Shown here: piece by piece, positions 54,791 through 64,000 of the stretch
How the letters are laid out: every line of letters starts with the position of its first letter
Numbering within the stretch: the stretch's first letter is position 1
Source of the DNA: Larix kaempferi
Taxonomy: Eukaryota; Streptophyta; Pinopsida; Pinales; Pinaceae
Length of the DNA: 64,000 nucleotides
NCBI GenBank assembly: GCA_027924585.1
Contig: BSBM01000826.1
Coordinates: 13,051,501 to 13,115,500, forward strand
Direction: 5' to 3'
Notes under the pieces: generated by a model
What the model was told of the DNA's origin: nothing
The model's database searches: none
What the model saw: the letters and a program-made list of their open reading frames with translations, nothing else
Made by a program: the position numbers and the translations under genes

Positions 54791-56287
54791 TTGGACCAAG
54801 AGAGCTTTGTGATAGCTCCGCAACAGCATCAGCAATGGTTCATCGTTGCGTTGTTTCCCCACATCAGACAACCATTGATGCAGGAGAAGGTTGCATCGCA
54901 GGAAGGGGCCTTAGAGGTCGCAATGAAGTTGGAGGCTTCATCGATTGGCGAGGGTAGTTATGGGATGTCACAGATCCAGAACCAGTTGACCACCTTGACG
55001 TTAGAATTGCAAGGTATGAAGAATGGAAAAGACCAAAGATATGAACACAGACGCGAAGTTTGGTGCACAGGATGCAAAGGAGAGGGCCACACCAAAGAAC
55101 ATTGCCCTCTATTTCAAGATTATCTTGATAGTGGCGCACCAAACCCAATAAATATGAATCACAATCAAGCACCATGGTGTGAAATCTACAGAAGCATAGG
55201 ACATAGGCCTGAGGACTGTTATCTCATACAGAAATACATAAAGACACCTAAGATCTTGTATTGTAATTTCTGTAAATCAGTTGGACATGACGAATCCAAC
55301 TGTCGCACATATGAGTTGATGAATGAAAGAAAGCGAGATATGGAAATGATGCGAGGTGCTGGAATGTACCGCGTCCAAGAAGAAAATCAGTCGAAACAAG
55401 AAAACACCCACTATGATCAGGGAGGATATAGAGGCCGTGGTGGTGGATACCGCGGGAGAGAAAGAAATGCCGACCCAATGCAAGGAAGAGGTCGTGGCCA
55501 AGTAATCTGTTATAACTATGGCCAACCAGGTCATGTATCTCGAGATTGTACCAACCCATGCACTACCTGCAATTATTGTAAATCATTTGAACATGTTATT
55601 GAGGACTGTCCTGTGCTTGAGGTAGAAATGCAGAAACGAAGGACAGAACCACCAAATCCCAACATTCAGTTGATCGCAGCAGAGAAAAGATCTGTAGACC
55701 CAAGTGTAAATGTTGTAACGCGCAGTGGCGCTAATACAAGAAGGGACGGAGGTGCAGAAGCTTCGACTTCTGGAACGCGTGATCCTAAGCAGACTTCTGG
55801 TGAACCGGTATGGATTCGAAAAGCCCCTGGGAAAGCACCGGGTTTGGACTTACAGAAAAATAAGGGAGCATTTATAGAAGTGCGGGATATCCTTAGAGAG
55901 TCAGAACCTCAGTCGATGAGAATCCCGCTGCGTAGTGAAATACCGCAAAGAGACGATATGCCAACGGCATATGATCAGACGAGCGCTACAACATATACAG
56001 GGACCTCTGTTGCGCAATTCCTACAGAGCTGCATGAAATTTCCGAAGAGCGTAGATGCTTACGTGGAATTTGAAAAACTACTCAGGCAGTATGAGCCAAA
56101 CAGCGAGAAGGGGGCTGCCAGCGGTGCAGTCCATAATATTAGAAGTCCTAAGAGAACAGGAGGGGAAATGAAGCTCACTGCACAGATTGGGGATTATGAG
56201 ATGGATGAGATCATCCTCGATCTTGGATCCAAAGTAAATGTCTTGACCAAGCAGACATGGCATCAGATGGGTAAACCAAAGTTATAG
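54788..56287 (+). CDS. Gypsy-D zinc-knuckle protein and protease start (499 codons open)
   Basis: Longest open frame of the window. Residues 1-60 are the gag tail. Five CX2CX4HX4C-type knuckles follow: 93-106 (C,C,H,C), 131-144 (second Cys is Tyr), 159-172 (complete), 241-254 (second Cys is Tyr) and 261-274 (complete). Residues 210-237 form an RG-rich RNA-binding stretch (GGYRGRGGGYRGRERN). From about 461 the aspartic protease begins, with the active site ILDLGSKVNVL at Asp 478. The frame stops at 56285, and the protease continues in the same frame. The start shown is only where the frame opens; the natural start is far upstream in gag. Confidence 0.8.
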   Translation: MLDQESFVIAPQQHQQWFIVALFPHIRQPLMQEKVASQEGALEVAMKLEASSIGEGSYGMSQIQNQLTTLTLELQGMKNGKDQRYEHRREVWCTGCKGEGHTKEHCPLFQDYLDSGAPNPINMNHNQAPWCEIYRSIGHRPEDCYLIQKYIKTPKILYCNFCKSVGHDESNCRTYELMNERKRDMEMMRGAGMYRVQEENQSKQENTHYDQGGYRGRGGGYRGRERNADPMQGRGRGQVICYNYGQPGHVSRDCTNPCTTCNYCKSFEHVIEDCPVLEVEMQKRRTEPPNPNIQLIAAEKRSVDPSVNVVTRSGANTRRDGGAEASTSGTRDPKQTSGEPVWIRKAPGKAPGLDLQKNKGAFIEVRDILRESEPQSMRIPLRSEIPQRDDMPTAYDQTSATTYTGTSVAQFLQSCMKFPKSVDAYVEFEKLLRQYEPNSEKGAASGAVHNIRSPKRTGGEMKLTAQIGDYEMDEIILDLGSKVNVLTKQTWHQMGKPKL

Positions 56288-56725
56288 TGGTCACCTCTAC
56301 AGTTGAGAATGGCTAATCAAGGGATAGTTATACCTTTGGGGAGGTTACCCAACACCATTGTTGACATTGACGGAGTACGCAGCTATGCAGATTTCGAAGT
56401 AATTGAAATCGTGGATGACAGCCATCCTTAACCAGCGTTGTTGGGTATCGATTGGGCAATGACTGATTCTTCCATTATTGATTTAAAGACTATGAAAATG
56501 ATATTTGAAGGCAAAAATATAAGGGTCATTGCACCATTGGACCCTTCGCAGGGTGAACGATATGTTGAACCGATTCAAGAGGTATCCATAGCCCAAGACT
56601 TGGACCGTATGTACAAGATGACGACTAATGCTGTTGATTATATTAATCCAACTGCGGATGGAACACTCAGTTGGCGCTGTGACAACTCTTGCATCTTAGA
56701 CTCTGATGCAGGACTGGAAAACTAG
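56160..56725 (+). pseudogene. Gypsy-D aspartic protease
   Basis: Active site D-L-G-S at 56219, then TKQTWHQMGKPKL, a stop at 56285, LRMANQGIVIPLGRLPNTIV, a second stop at 56430 (in the conserved PALLGIDWAMTD block), and STIIDLKTMKM-like continuation to 56725. The catalytic Asp-Gly is intact, but two stops break the product. Confidence 0.8.
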
Positions 56726-56869
56726 CAAAACAGATTGCATGAAGTATCTGCCAGGAGATGCGCGCGGATCACAAAGTCATTGCGCTAGATTGGAAAGGAG
56801 GTAAGCCCAATCCCCGGTTATGATGGTTTCTCTAACGTTTATTCTTTTATCAATGAATATACTGCAGCA

Positions 56870-57232
56870 ATTGCAGAAGAACATTGCTTGCAGGCATTAG
56901 AAATAGCACTACGCGATACACCTGCCAGATGGTGGACCGCGCATAAACAGACGCTGACAACATGGGATCAGTGCAAAATTAAGATGCATATCCGGTTTGT
57001 TGATAAGGTTACCCTATCATTCAAGAAATATAATGGACAGACAGATCCACGAAAGCATATTCGGGTCTGTTCAGAAGCATGGAGGGAAAGACCACAAACA
57101 GAATGGGTGCATTTGTTTGTGCACACACTAGAAGAACAGATTCCAAAGAAGTGGTACCTAGACCTGGAGTTGCGCAGAGGTACAGCGGACTGGTCTGGCC
57201 TCACTGCAAGCTTCCAGCAAGTGCTATGACAT
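56870..57232 (+). pseudogene. Second gag-like module between protease and RT
   Basis: 113 open codons read LQALEIALRDTPARWWTAHK, LTTWDQCKIKMHIRF, YNGQTDPRKHIRVC, EWVHLFVHTLEEQIPKKWYL and LRRGTADWSGL. The 'ARWW..H...TWDQC...F' and 'DPRKHI...W' layout is that of retrotransposon gag capsid domains, yet it lies after the protease. The flanks (56726-56870 and 57232-57310) contain stops and an acidic linker (DSDEEDPRNILIPE). It may be a true module of this lineage or a recombination product. Confidence 0.6.
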
Positions 57233-57317
57233 CGTTGAGGACTGCGAGGATAAGGTAGACAGTGATGAGGAGGACCCACGCAACATACTGATACCTGAGT
57301 CAGAGGGATCACGCGAT

Positions 57318-58445
57318 GTGGAAGGACCTCCACTGGAAATTCCAGATATGAGTGGACCTGTGAAAACAAGAAAAGTGAACATTGGCACCATCGAAGAGCC
57401 AAAGTTCGCAGCTATTGGAGATTATTGGGATGAAGACACAGTTGAGGAGGTCGCGGGTATATTACAGGAATATCGAGAATTATTCCCAACTAAATTCACA
57501 GAGATGAAAGGTATTCTGGGAGACTTAGGAGTGATGAAAATTCTTTTTAAGCCCGGCATGAAGCCTGTGAAGCAAAGAACGTATAGATTGAATCCACGCT
57601 ATAAAGAATGAGTTAAGGTAGAACTTGATAAGATGCTCGATGCAGGGATCATTGAGCCAGTTGAAGAATCTAAGTGGATAAGCCCAATGGTTATCCAAGA
57701 TAAGAAAACAAAGGGTGAGATCAGGATCTGTGTGGACCTCGGGAAGCTGAACGATGCTTCAATGCATGACCCATTTCTTACACCTTTTACAGATGAAGTG
57801 CTAGACAATGTTGGAGGGAATGAGGCGTATTCTTTTACTGATGGATTCTCTGGCTACCATCATATCAGGATTGATTGCGCAGATAGGCATAAGACTACTT
57901 TTGCCACAAAATGGGGGTCGTTCCAGTATACAGTGATGCCTTTCGGTTTGAAAAACGCACCTGCTATATTTTCTAGAGTGGTCGTCACAGCATTTAAAGA
58001 CTTCATACACAAGTTTTTAGAGGTTTATTTCGATGATTGGACCATTTTCGGATTACTGAGGAACCATGCTGCGAACCTTAGGATGATGCTGGAAAAATGC
58101 AGACAACATCAAATCTCACTAAATCTGAATAAATGTGTTTTCGGTGTTCCATATGGGATTTTGTTAGGACACATTGTGTGCAAACAGGGCTTAATGGTTG
58201 ATCCTGCGAAGATCGCAGTCATTGTAAATTTTCTGACACCTAATTCAGTCAAGCAATTGCGCACTACATTGGAGCATACTGGCTACTACAAAAAATTCAT
58301 AAAAGGGTATGCGCAGATCACCACAGCTATGAAGAAGCTGTTGAAGAAAGATGTACCATTCATTTGGAATGAGGACTGTGAGAAAGGCTTTGATACATTA
58401 AAAGAAAAGATGGTCGTTGCACCGATCCTAGTTTTTCTAGACTAG
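57318..58445 (+). pseudogene. Gypsy-D reverse transcriptase
   Basis: The frame starts in the linker (IGDYWDEDTVEEVAGILQEY), then RT: KPVKQRTYRLNPRYKE, a stop at 57609, MLDAGIIEPVEESKWISPMV, RICVDLGKLNDASMHDPF, YSFTDGFSGYHHIRID (catalytic Asp), TVMPFGLKNAPAIFSR, LEVYFDDWTIFGL (YFDD, both Asp present) and VFGVPYGILLGHIVCKQGL. From 57633 to 58445 it is open for 270 codons. It ends at a stop just before RNase H. Confidence 0.9.
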
Positions 58446-58884
58446 GAGAAGCCATTTCATGTACATGTGGATGCTTCATGTATCGCATTGGGCATCGTTC
58501 TTGCTGAGCCAGGAGAAGGAGGTATTGATCATCCCATTGCATTTTCAAGCAAAAAGTTATCATCCGCTGAGAAGAACTATACAACTATTGAGCAAGAAGG
58601 ACTCGCTATGGTCTATGCGCTGCAAAAGTTCAGACACTACTTGTTCGGTGCGCATTTCTCTATGTTCACTAACCATTCTGCTTTGAAATACCTGGTCAAT
58701 AAGCCAGTGTTAGGGGGGCGCATATGCAGATGGTTACTACTCTTTTAGGAGTATGACTTTGAAATTATCGTTAAGCCAGGCAGGTTAAACCTAGGACCTG
58801 ATCATCTGTCAAGAATTGAATCAGGAGAAGAACCTACGAATCTGGAGGACAATCTGCCTGATGCGCAGGTGTTCGCTATATAGG
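58446..58884 (+). pseudogene. Gypsy-D RNase H
   Basis: In frame after the RT stop: PFHVHVDASCIALGIVLAEP (first Asp), KKLSSAEKNYTTIEQEGLAM (Glu), HFSMFTNHSALKYLVNKPVL and YDFEIIVKPGRLNLGPDHLS. The third acidic position, normally T-D-H, is T-N-H here, so one catalytic Asp is lost. A stop occurs at 58747. Confidence 0.85.
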
Positions 58885-60154
58885 TTGCTGATGATTATTA
58901 TAAGGATATCATTGACTTTTTGACTACTGGGTTCGCACCCACAAAGTTCACTACGCAGCAAAAGAAGCAGTTGGTAGTGCGCGCAGTAGACTTCACTATA
59001 ATCGCAGGTCAGCAATATAAGTTAGGACCGGATGAAATACTGCGCAGATGTGTATTAGAGCATGAGAAGCCATTCATACTAGTTGATGCGCATTCAGGAG
59101 TCGCAGGAGGCCACTATGCAGGAAGAGCTACCGCGCAGAAGATATTGCGCGCAGGGCTATGGTGGCCTACAATTCATAAAGATTCGAAGGAACATTGTCA
59201 GAGTTGCGGTGTCTGTCAAAAGACGAGAAAGCCATCACACAGAGATGAAATGCCATTAAATCCACAGTTGACATTGCAGGCCTTTGAGAAATGGGCCATT
59301 GATTTTGTGGGTCCTATTAACCCACCAGGGAAAAGAACTGGTGCGAGGTACATCATCACCGCAACTGACTACCTCACCAGATGGGCAGAAGCAAAGACAG
59401 TAAAAGACTGTAGCATAGCTACAGCCGCAAAGTTTATATATGAGAACATCCTGACAAGATTCGAATGCCCGAAGATTTTGATGAGTGATCAGGGCACTCA
59501 CTTTTTGAATAGAACCATTGAAGCTTTGACTAAAGAATTCCACGTTCATCATCAGCACAGCATGCCTTATCATCCATAGGTGAATGGAACTGTTGAAGCA
59601 TTAAACAAAGTGTTGGAGAATGCGCTGACCAAGATATGCAACGTCAATCGGGACGATTGAGATCTGCAGATTCCATCTGTATTATGGGCATACAAGACTA
59701 CATGCAAGAAGTTGACGGGACATACACCTTTTAGATTGGCTTACGGGTAGGAAGAAATAATGCCAATGGAATGTATCGTTCCCATTTTGCGCATAGCAGC
59801 ATCTACAGGCATGGCAGATCGCAAAGACTCCTACACTTAGTTGGGCTGGAGGAGGATTGCTTCATCGCAGGCTTCCACCAACAAGTACAGAAAGAGCGCG
59901 AAAAGGCATGGCACGATCGCCACATCAAGAACAAGTCTTTTCAGGTAGGTGACCTAGTCCTCCTGTACGATAGTAAATTCATGAAATTTCCTGGAAAGTT
60001 TAAGATGCATTGGCTTGGCCCATATACTGTAATGCCTGATACTAACGGTGGGGCAATTCAGTTAGCCACCTTAGCCGGAGAAATCTTGCCAAGTCTGATA
60101 AATGGAAGTAGACTAAAGCTTTACCACGATAGTCCTGCTTCGCAGAATCTGTGA
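58885..60154 (+). pseudogene. Gypsy-D integrase
   Basis: 58920-59579 is open for 219 codons. It contains the HHCC zinc finger ([13 protein letters not shown] ... [10 protein letters not shown]) and the core [13 protein letters not shown] (first Asp), [12 protein letters not shown] and [14 protein letters not shown] (second Asp). A stop at 59577 precedes NGTVEALNKVLENAL, which carries the Glu. After more stops and a frameshift, 59771-60154 gives the C-terminal domain (SFQVGDLVLLYDSKFMKFPG, MHWLGPYTVM, LKLYHDSPASQ). There is no chromodomain. Confidence 0.85.
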
Positions 60155-60780
60155 TGATCAGGCAGAAGAAACTTCTAAGTGCCAAGTACAATTGGAATTG
60201 GGCACTAGAAGCTGAAGGAATCTGTACGCGATGTATACTAAGCAAGCTGTATCTACCGCGCAACACTGCTAGAACATGCTGCTAAAAAATAAAAAATTAA
60301 AAAATTAAAAAAAAAAAAGAGAAAAGGAAATATGCAGTTGCGAAGTTCAAAAGGCAATTGCGGAGCGCAAGTGAACAAGGAAAGGCATTCAGTTCAGAAA
60401 CAAGAAATCAGGCACCGCGAAGCAACTGCGTAGGAACGATCAGGACTCGTCGCGCAGCTCGACGCAATACTCAGAAAAATAGCCGTTACAGTGTCGGTCG
60501 AAAAAATAGTCGTTATATAACCGTTGCCAACGACCACTTGGGCATTTAATGCATAGATAGTCGTTTTCAACAGAATTTTGAAGGACAAGACCAAAAGATC
60601 CGTCGGATTTGGCCAACGGATACCGCCATTAATGCTTATCCAGTCGTTGAGGGGCGTGGAGGAGGGTCAGCCGCACCTATAAATAACACTGCATTTCGTC
60701 TCGCGGGCGTTACCAAACACTTAGAATTTTCTGTGAATACTTCTGTGTGAGCTAGTTTCAGTAAGCCATCTACACACCTT
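60155..60780 (+). other. Region between integrase and 3' ORFs, with TATA box
   Basis: An A-rich run (60282-60330) ends in AAGAGAAAAGGAAAT, which could be a polypurine tract. The following 450 bp are CG-richer and carry repeated AGTCGTT/CCGTT words. A TATA box CCTATAAATAACA lies at 60675, about 120 bp before an ATG. This may be the 3' untranslated region of Gypsy-D with an internal promoter, or the start of another element. Confidence 0.4.
60674..60687 (+). promoter_or_regulatory. Candidate TATA box
   Basis: ACCTATAAATAACA, upstream of the 60799 reading frame. Confidence 0.5.
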
Positions 60781-60798
60781 GTGAGCTTCAGCCAGTGG

Positions 60799-61065
60799 AT
60801 GTCTGAAAGGTTTTCATTTGAAGAAGAATTCACAGTTCAGGAGACAGTGCATATTTTCAAGCACGGAGGGATCGAAGGGTTAATGAGAACCCCAGCTAAG
60901 AAAGGTATTTTCGAACCAGGGCAAGCATCAAGAAGGTCGCCAAGGCACGGTCCAGCTATGGAAGATAAAGGCAAAAGTCCAGTGGCACCAAGAACGAAGG
61001 TTCCCAAGATGAGTTCCACAGTGCAAAAGCCGCCGGTAGCAGATAAAGAGATACCGCGACCATGA
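60799..61065 (+). CDS. Hypothetical ORF a, downstream of Gypsy-D
   Basis: 88 codons starting ATG (MSERFSFEEEFTVQETVHIF), then a glycine/arginine patch and a basic proline/serine-rich tail ending ADKEIPRP. The first part is predicted to be structured and the rest disordered and positively charged. The upstream TATA box lies about 120 bp away. Its TGA overlaps the next frame's ATG as ATGA. I recognise no family. It is probably an accessory 3' gene of a Gypsy element; alternatively it is one broken gene with ORF b. Confidence 0.45.
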   Translation: MSERFSFEEEFTVQETVHIFKHGGIEGLMRTPAKKGIFEPGQASRRSPRHGPAMEDKGKSPVAPRTKVPKMSSTVQKPPVADKEIPRP

Positions 61066-61410
61066 CGTCGAACTACATCTCACCGCGTGCACTGGACGCA
61101 CCGATATTTAAGCTGATGAAAAACGTCAAGAATGAGATCCCAATGTCACCAATATCGAAGCATGTGGAGCTAGACAAGAATCTACTGGGAAAAATCCCAG
61201 ATTGCAAGTGGGAGGATTATGATTTGTTGGCAATACAGAAGGAGGAGCTCCATGACTCGAAGCTCCCACAGTTCCATCCTGACCAGTACATGTGCTGGAA
61301 GAAAGATGCAAAGGGGGAGCTTAACTTGGTCGCCGAAAGTTGGCTGTCAGGAGTAGTCCAGTCTGGGCTGCTCAACCTTCTCAGGCTCCCGCATTTTGAT
61401 AGAACCCCGG
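61062..61410 (+). pseudogene. Hypothetical ORF b, truncated by Copia-2b
   Basis: About 116 codons (MTSNYISPRALDAPIFKLMK ... HFDRTP) up to the Copia-2b LTR. Readable blocks are IPDCKWEDYDLLAIQKEEL, KLPQFHPDQYMCWKKDAKGE and WLSGVVQSGLLNLLRLPHFD. The composition looks like a folded protein with few stops. No family recognised. The remainder would lie beyond Copia-2b, outside the window. Confidence 0.45.
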
Positions 61411-61974
61411 TGTTAATTTTTTAGCATTAATTCAACATACTCTAGGATCTTTACTGAGAGAATAACATGTACATCATATCAAGTATAACAATGCATATCA
61501 ATCACACCAAGCAATCACATGAGACAATAAACACAGAGAGTTTTACTGGAAAAACCATAAAGGTGAAAAACCCCACAACTTTCTTAGAGATAGAAAGAGC
61601 AATGATACAACCCAAGTGCACAGAGATAGTCCTCCTAGCAGTTGAACCTCCTCCTCCACTAGTGCGCCACTTTCCGAGTAGTGTAGAAGTGAATAATGAG
61701 ATGAGCAAATAGAGTGCCTCCCGCACTCTATTTATACATGACCTGGCCTGCCTAATAAACTAGCAGGGCAGACTTGTCTAACTCAGTCTAATAACCCATG
61801 GTAATACTAAGCAAGGCTGACCCCACACTTGGTGGTCTAATAACCCATCACATGCAAGTTGCCGACACTTGTCAATACAAATGACGACACTTCTGTATAG
61901 AGGAATAATAACATCTCTATAGGAGTACAATATACATAGGTGAAATACATTATGAAGTTACAATTACATCAACA
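61411..61974 (-). repeat. Copia-2b 3' LTR
   Basis: Minus-strand start TGTTGATGTAATTGTAACTT and end ATTAACA. It aligns along its length with the 607-bp Copia-2 LTR but is 43 bp shorter and clearly diverged. The TATA/hairpin block is conserved (61708-61736). Confidence 0.9.
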
Positions 61975-62214
61975 CTCCCTCTTAACTAGGAAGGTATTTC
62001 TCGACACAGATCTACTAGCACAAATCTTCTTCTCTGGATCATTGTCACTGGATCATCATCATCGAATCATCATCATCGTCACGGCTGCTGCTATCTCAAT
62101 CAATCTCTGATCTACTCGTCATAGGAAGTTCTACAGAGTCAGTCATTTTTCATACTGGATGTAGGCCCACCACCTGCAGGTCTTCATCATCATTGGCCAT
62201 ACTGTGGATCCTCA

Positions 62215-62760
62215 GGACTTATTACGTGCGTCAACAAAACCTAGCAAAAGCATCTCAGGTCTGATTACGTGCCCAGCACAACCTGCAAGATCTCCTAGGG
62301 AGCTATTACATGTGACCAAGCAAAACCTAGCAAGAGCATTTGCCAAATCTCCCATGGAGCTATTATATGCCATAGGAAAAACCTAGCAGGAGCATCTGCA
62401 AATCTCCCAGGGAGACATTATATGCAACCGGCAAAACCTAGCAAGAGCATCCCAAGACTGATTACGTGCCCAGCACAACTTGCAAGATCTCCCAAGGAGA
62501 AATTATATGCCACGGACAAAACCTAGCAAGAGCATTTACCAAATCTCCTAGGGAGCTATTATATGCCATAGGAAAAACCTAGCAAGAGTATCTGTAAATC
62601 TCCCAGGGCGCTATTATATGTCCTTCCAATCAAAACCTAGCAAGAGCATTTGCCAGACCTCCCAGGGAGCTATTATATGCCATCGAAAAAACCTAGCAAG
62701 AGTGTCTGTAAATCTCCCAAGGCGCTATTATATGCTTATCTGCACAACCTGTCCACGACC
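62215..62760 (-). repeat. Tandem repeats of Copia-2b 3' region
   Basis: Units share CAAAACCTAGCAAGAGCAT, then CCAGGGAGCTATTATATGCC on the plus strand. They are the inverted, diverged counterpart of the 38640-39260 array. Confidence 0.85.
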
Positions 62761-62854
62761 ACAGAGTATCAACCTGATACTCACCATACATCATCCCGAT
62801 GTACATCACATGATCATCCCGATCATCATTATAGCATCCTCCTGGTGCATATCA

Positions 62855-63310
62855 TCTGGAGCAACATCCTAAAACTCATCATCCATGATCATCCTGATCA
62901 TACAATGCATCCACCTGATGCAATTCCGATACATATCATCTGGAGCAACATCCTGAAGCTCATCATCCATGATCATCCTGATCATACAATGCATCCACCT
63001 GATGCATATCTGATACATATCATCTGGAGCAACATCCTGAAGCTCATCAATCATGATCATCCTGATCATATAATGCATCCATCTGATGCATATTTGATAC
63101 ATATCATCATCCATGATCTACCTGATCATACAATGTATCCACCTGATACATATACAAATACATGATCCAACTAATCATCACAAGCATCCAACATGATGCA
63201 TGTACATATACATGATCCAACTGATCATAACAAGCATCCAACACGATGCATATACATATACATGATCCAACTGATCATATCCAGCATCCAACATGATGCA
63301 TATACAGAGC
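62855..63310 (-). repeat. Second repeat block of Copia-2b
   Basis: 62855-63075 repeats CATCTGGAGCAACATCCTGA and TCATCCATGATCATCCTGATCA (counterpart of 38310-38590). 63160-63310 repeats ACATGATCCAACTGATCATA plus CAAGCATCCAACATGATGCA. Confidence 0.85.
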
Positions 63311-63420
63311 AGTAACTGGAGCATCGTCTTGATGCTCATCATCCAGCGCTTACATCCATAGCCATGGGAAGGATCCTCCTCTCGCCATGCTTGGAATGGC
63401 TCCAGCAAATGTGTCCATCA

Positions 63421-64000
63421 CTTCTTCCTTGAAGTGTCGTCAATCTAAAGAACACCAAGCCTCTCTTTGAAGTATTCAAACTTCACTCTGGCTAGTGGTT
63501 TCGTCAACACATCCGCAACCTGCTCATCCATCGCAACATACAAGAGTTTCACTGCTCCTCTATGCACCATATCCCTGATATAGTGAAATTTGATCTCAAT
63601 GTGTTTCGGCCTGTCGTGGAACACCGGGTTCTCAGACAGCCTCACACAACTCTGGTTGTCACAAAAGATACCAGTAGCATCCAACGACAGATCAAATAAC
63701 TCAGACAATAGCTTCCTCAATCATACTGCCTCACAACTAGCAGAACAAGCTGCAACATATTCTGCTTCGGCTGTACTCAGTGCTACGCAGGACTGCTTCC
63801 TGCTAAACCAAGAGATCACACCTGATCCCATACTGAAGCAACACCCTGAGGTGCTCTTCCTATCTGCAGCACTGTCGGCCCAGTCTGAATCAACATGACC
63901 CTGCAGGTTGAACTTTTGATTCGCATCATACTTGAGCCCATAATCAATTGTACCCTTCACGTACCTCAGAATCTGCTTTACAGCAACCAGGTGAACACCT
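63421..64000 (-). pseudogene. Copia-2b RNase H (and RT end)
   Basis: The minus-strand frame 63960-63721 reads KGTIDYGLKYDANQKFNLQG, VDSDWADSAADRKSTSG and STAEAEYVAACSASCEAV. It is broken by a single TGA at 63719-63721 where Copia-2 has Trp, and continues RKLLSELFDLSLDATGIFCD NQSC and ADVLTKPLARVKFEYFKERLG to 63445. The acidic boxes are all present, and the DxLTK box is intact, unlike in Copia-2. Confidence 0.9.

Larger units (their letters stand above)
53452..60154 (+). mobile_element. Gypsy-D coding region (non-chromovirus Ty3/gypsy)
   Basis: The order on the plus strand is gag, five CCHC knuckles, protease, a second gag-like module, RT, RNase H, integrase. RT before integrase defines Ty3/gypsy. 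There is no chromodomain. The DLGSxxNVL protease and YFDD RT variants point to the plant Tat/Athila side of the family; this is an inference from memory. Scattered stops, one 65-bp duplication and frameshifts inactivate it. Confidence 0.85.
61411..64000 (-). mobile_element. Copia-2b: relative of Copia-2, runs off window
   Basis: A minus-strand element with a 564-bp 3' LTR at 61411-61974, preceded by a polypurine tract (plus strand CTCCCTCTTAACTAGG, 61975-61990). There follow the same 3' tandem-repeat families as Copia-2, then RNase H at 63421-64000. The RNase H protein is nearly the same as in Copia-2. It interrupts ORF b. The 5' half is outside the window. Confidence 0.9.

Noticed and set aside
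61406-61410. CCCGG as Copia-2b target duplication
   Set aside because: The other end of the element is outside the window, so the duplication cannot be confirmed.

Overview
This window is a plant nuclear intergenic region, and I recognise no host gene in it. Almost everything that can be identified is transposon DNA: Ty1/copia and Ty3/gypsy LTR retrotransposons with tRNA-Met-type primer binding sites (PBS), a plant L1-type LINE with an RNase H tail, a TRIM, and small inverted-repeat (MITE/foldback) insertions. The nesting, the AT-rich decayed spacers and the absence of genes over 64 kb suggest a large-genome seed plant. A gymnosperm is possible, but the sequence does not prove it.

Layout. 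1-767 is anonymous. 768-6087 is an old minus-strand Copia element (Copia-1); its 3' LTR is split by a 332-bp TRIM and its reverse transcriptase (RT) by a ~294-bp MITE. 6088-15731 is decayed spacer with three eroded TE relics: an RNase H fragment near 7.5 kb, a Copia integrase/RT piece at 9.06-10.55 kb, and a Gypsy integrase at 12.45-13.77 kb. 15732-29707 is a minus-strand Gypsy element (Gypsy-A) that has lost its RT. Its left LTR is interrupted by LARD-B (15879-24894), a gag-only element with ~3.2-kb LTRs. 29735-42222 is a three-level nest: a second copy of the Copia-1 MITE is split by an L1-type LINE, and the LINE RT is split by a very young Copia element (Copia-2, 32765-40114) whose two 607-bp LTRs show one difference by eye. 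42223-46220 is AT-rich spacer with a 39-bp tandem array and probably the 3' LTR of Copia-3. 46221-50838 is Copia-3 (minus), well preserved, with a foldback insertion in RT that holds a perfect 62-bp-arm hairpin. 50839-51303 is the LTR of Gypsy-C (plus), followed by a gag start. About 51880-60330 is Gypsy-D (plus), with gag, five zinc knuckles, protease, a second gag-like module, RT, RNase H and integrase. 60333-61410 holds a promoter-like region and two overlapping reading frames cut by the insertion of Copia-2b (61411 to beyond 64000, minus), a relative of Copia-2.

How the parts relate. No open element here looks fully autonomous. Copia-2 (no gag, protease, integrase or RT catalytic motif), Gypsy-A (no RT) and LARD-B (gag only) would each need enzymes supplied in trans. 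Insertion order can be read from nesting and LTR divergence estimated by eye: Gypsy-A (~9-10%) is older than LARD-B (~7%), and the LINE is older than Copia-2 (~0.2%).

Limits. All boundaries come from reading the sequence by eye. Element letters and numbers are local labels, and no database was searched.
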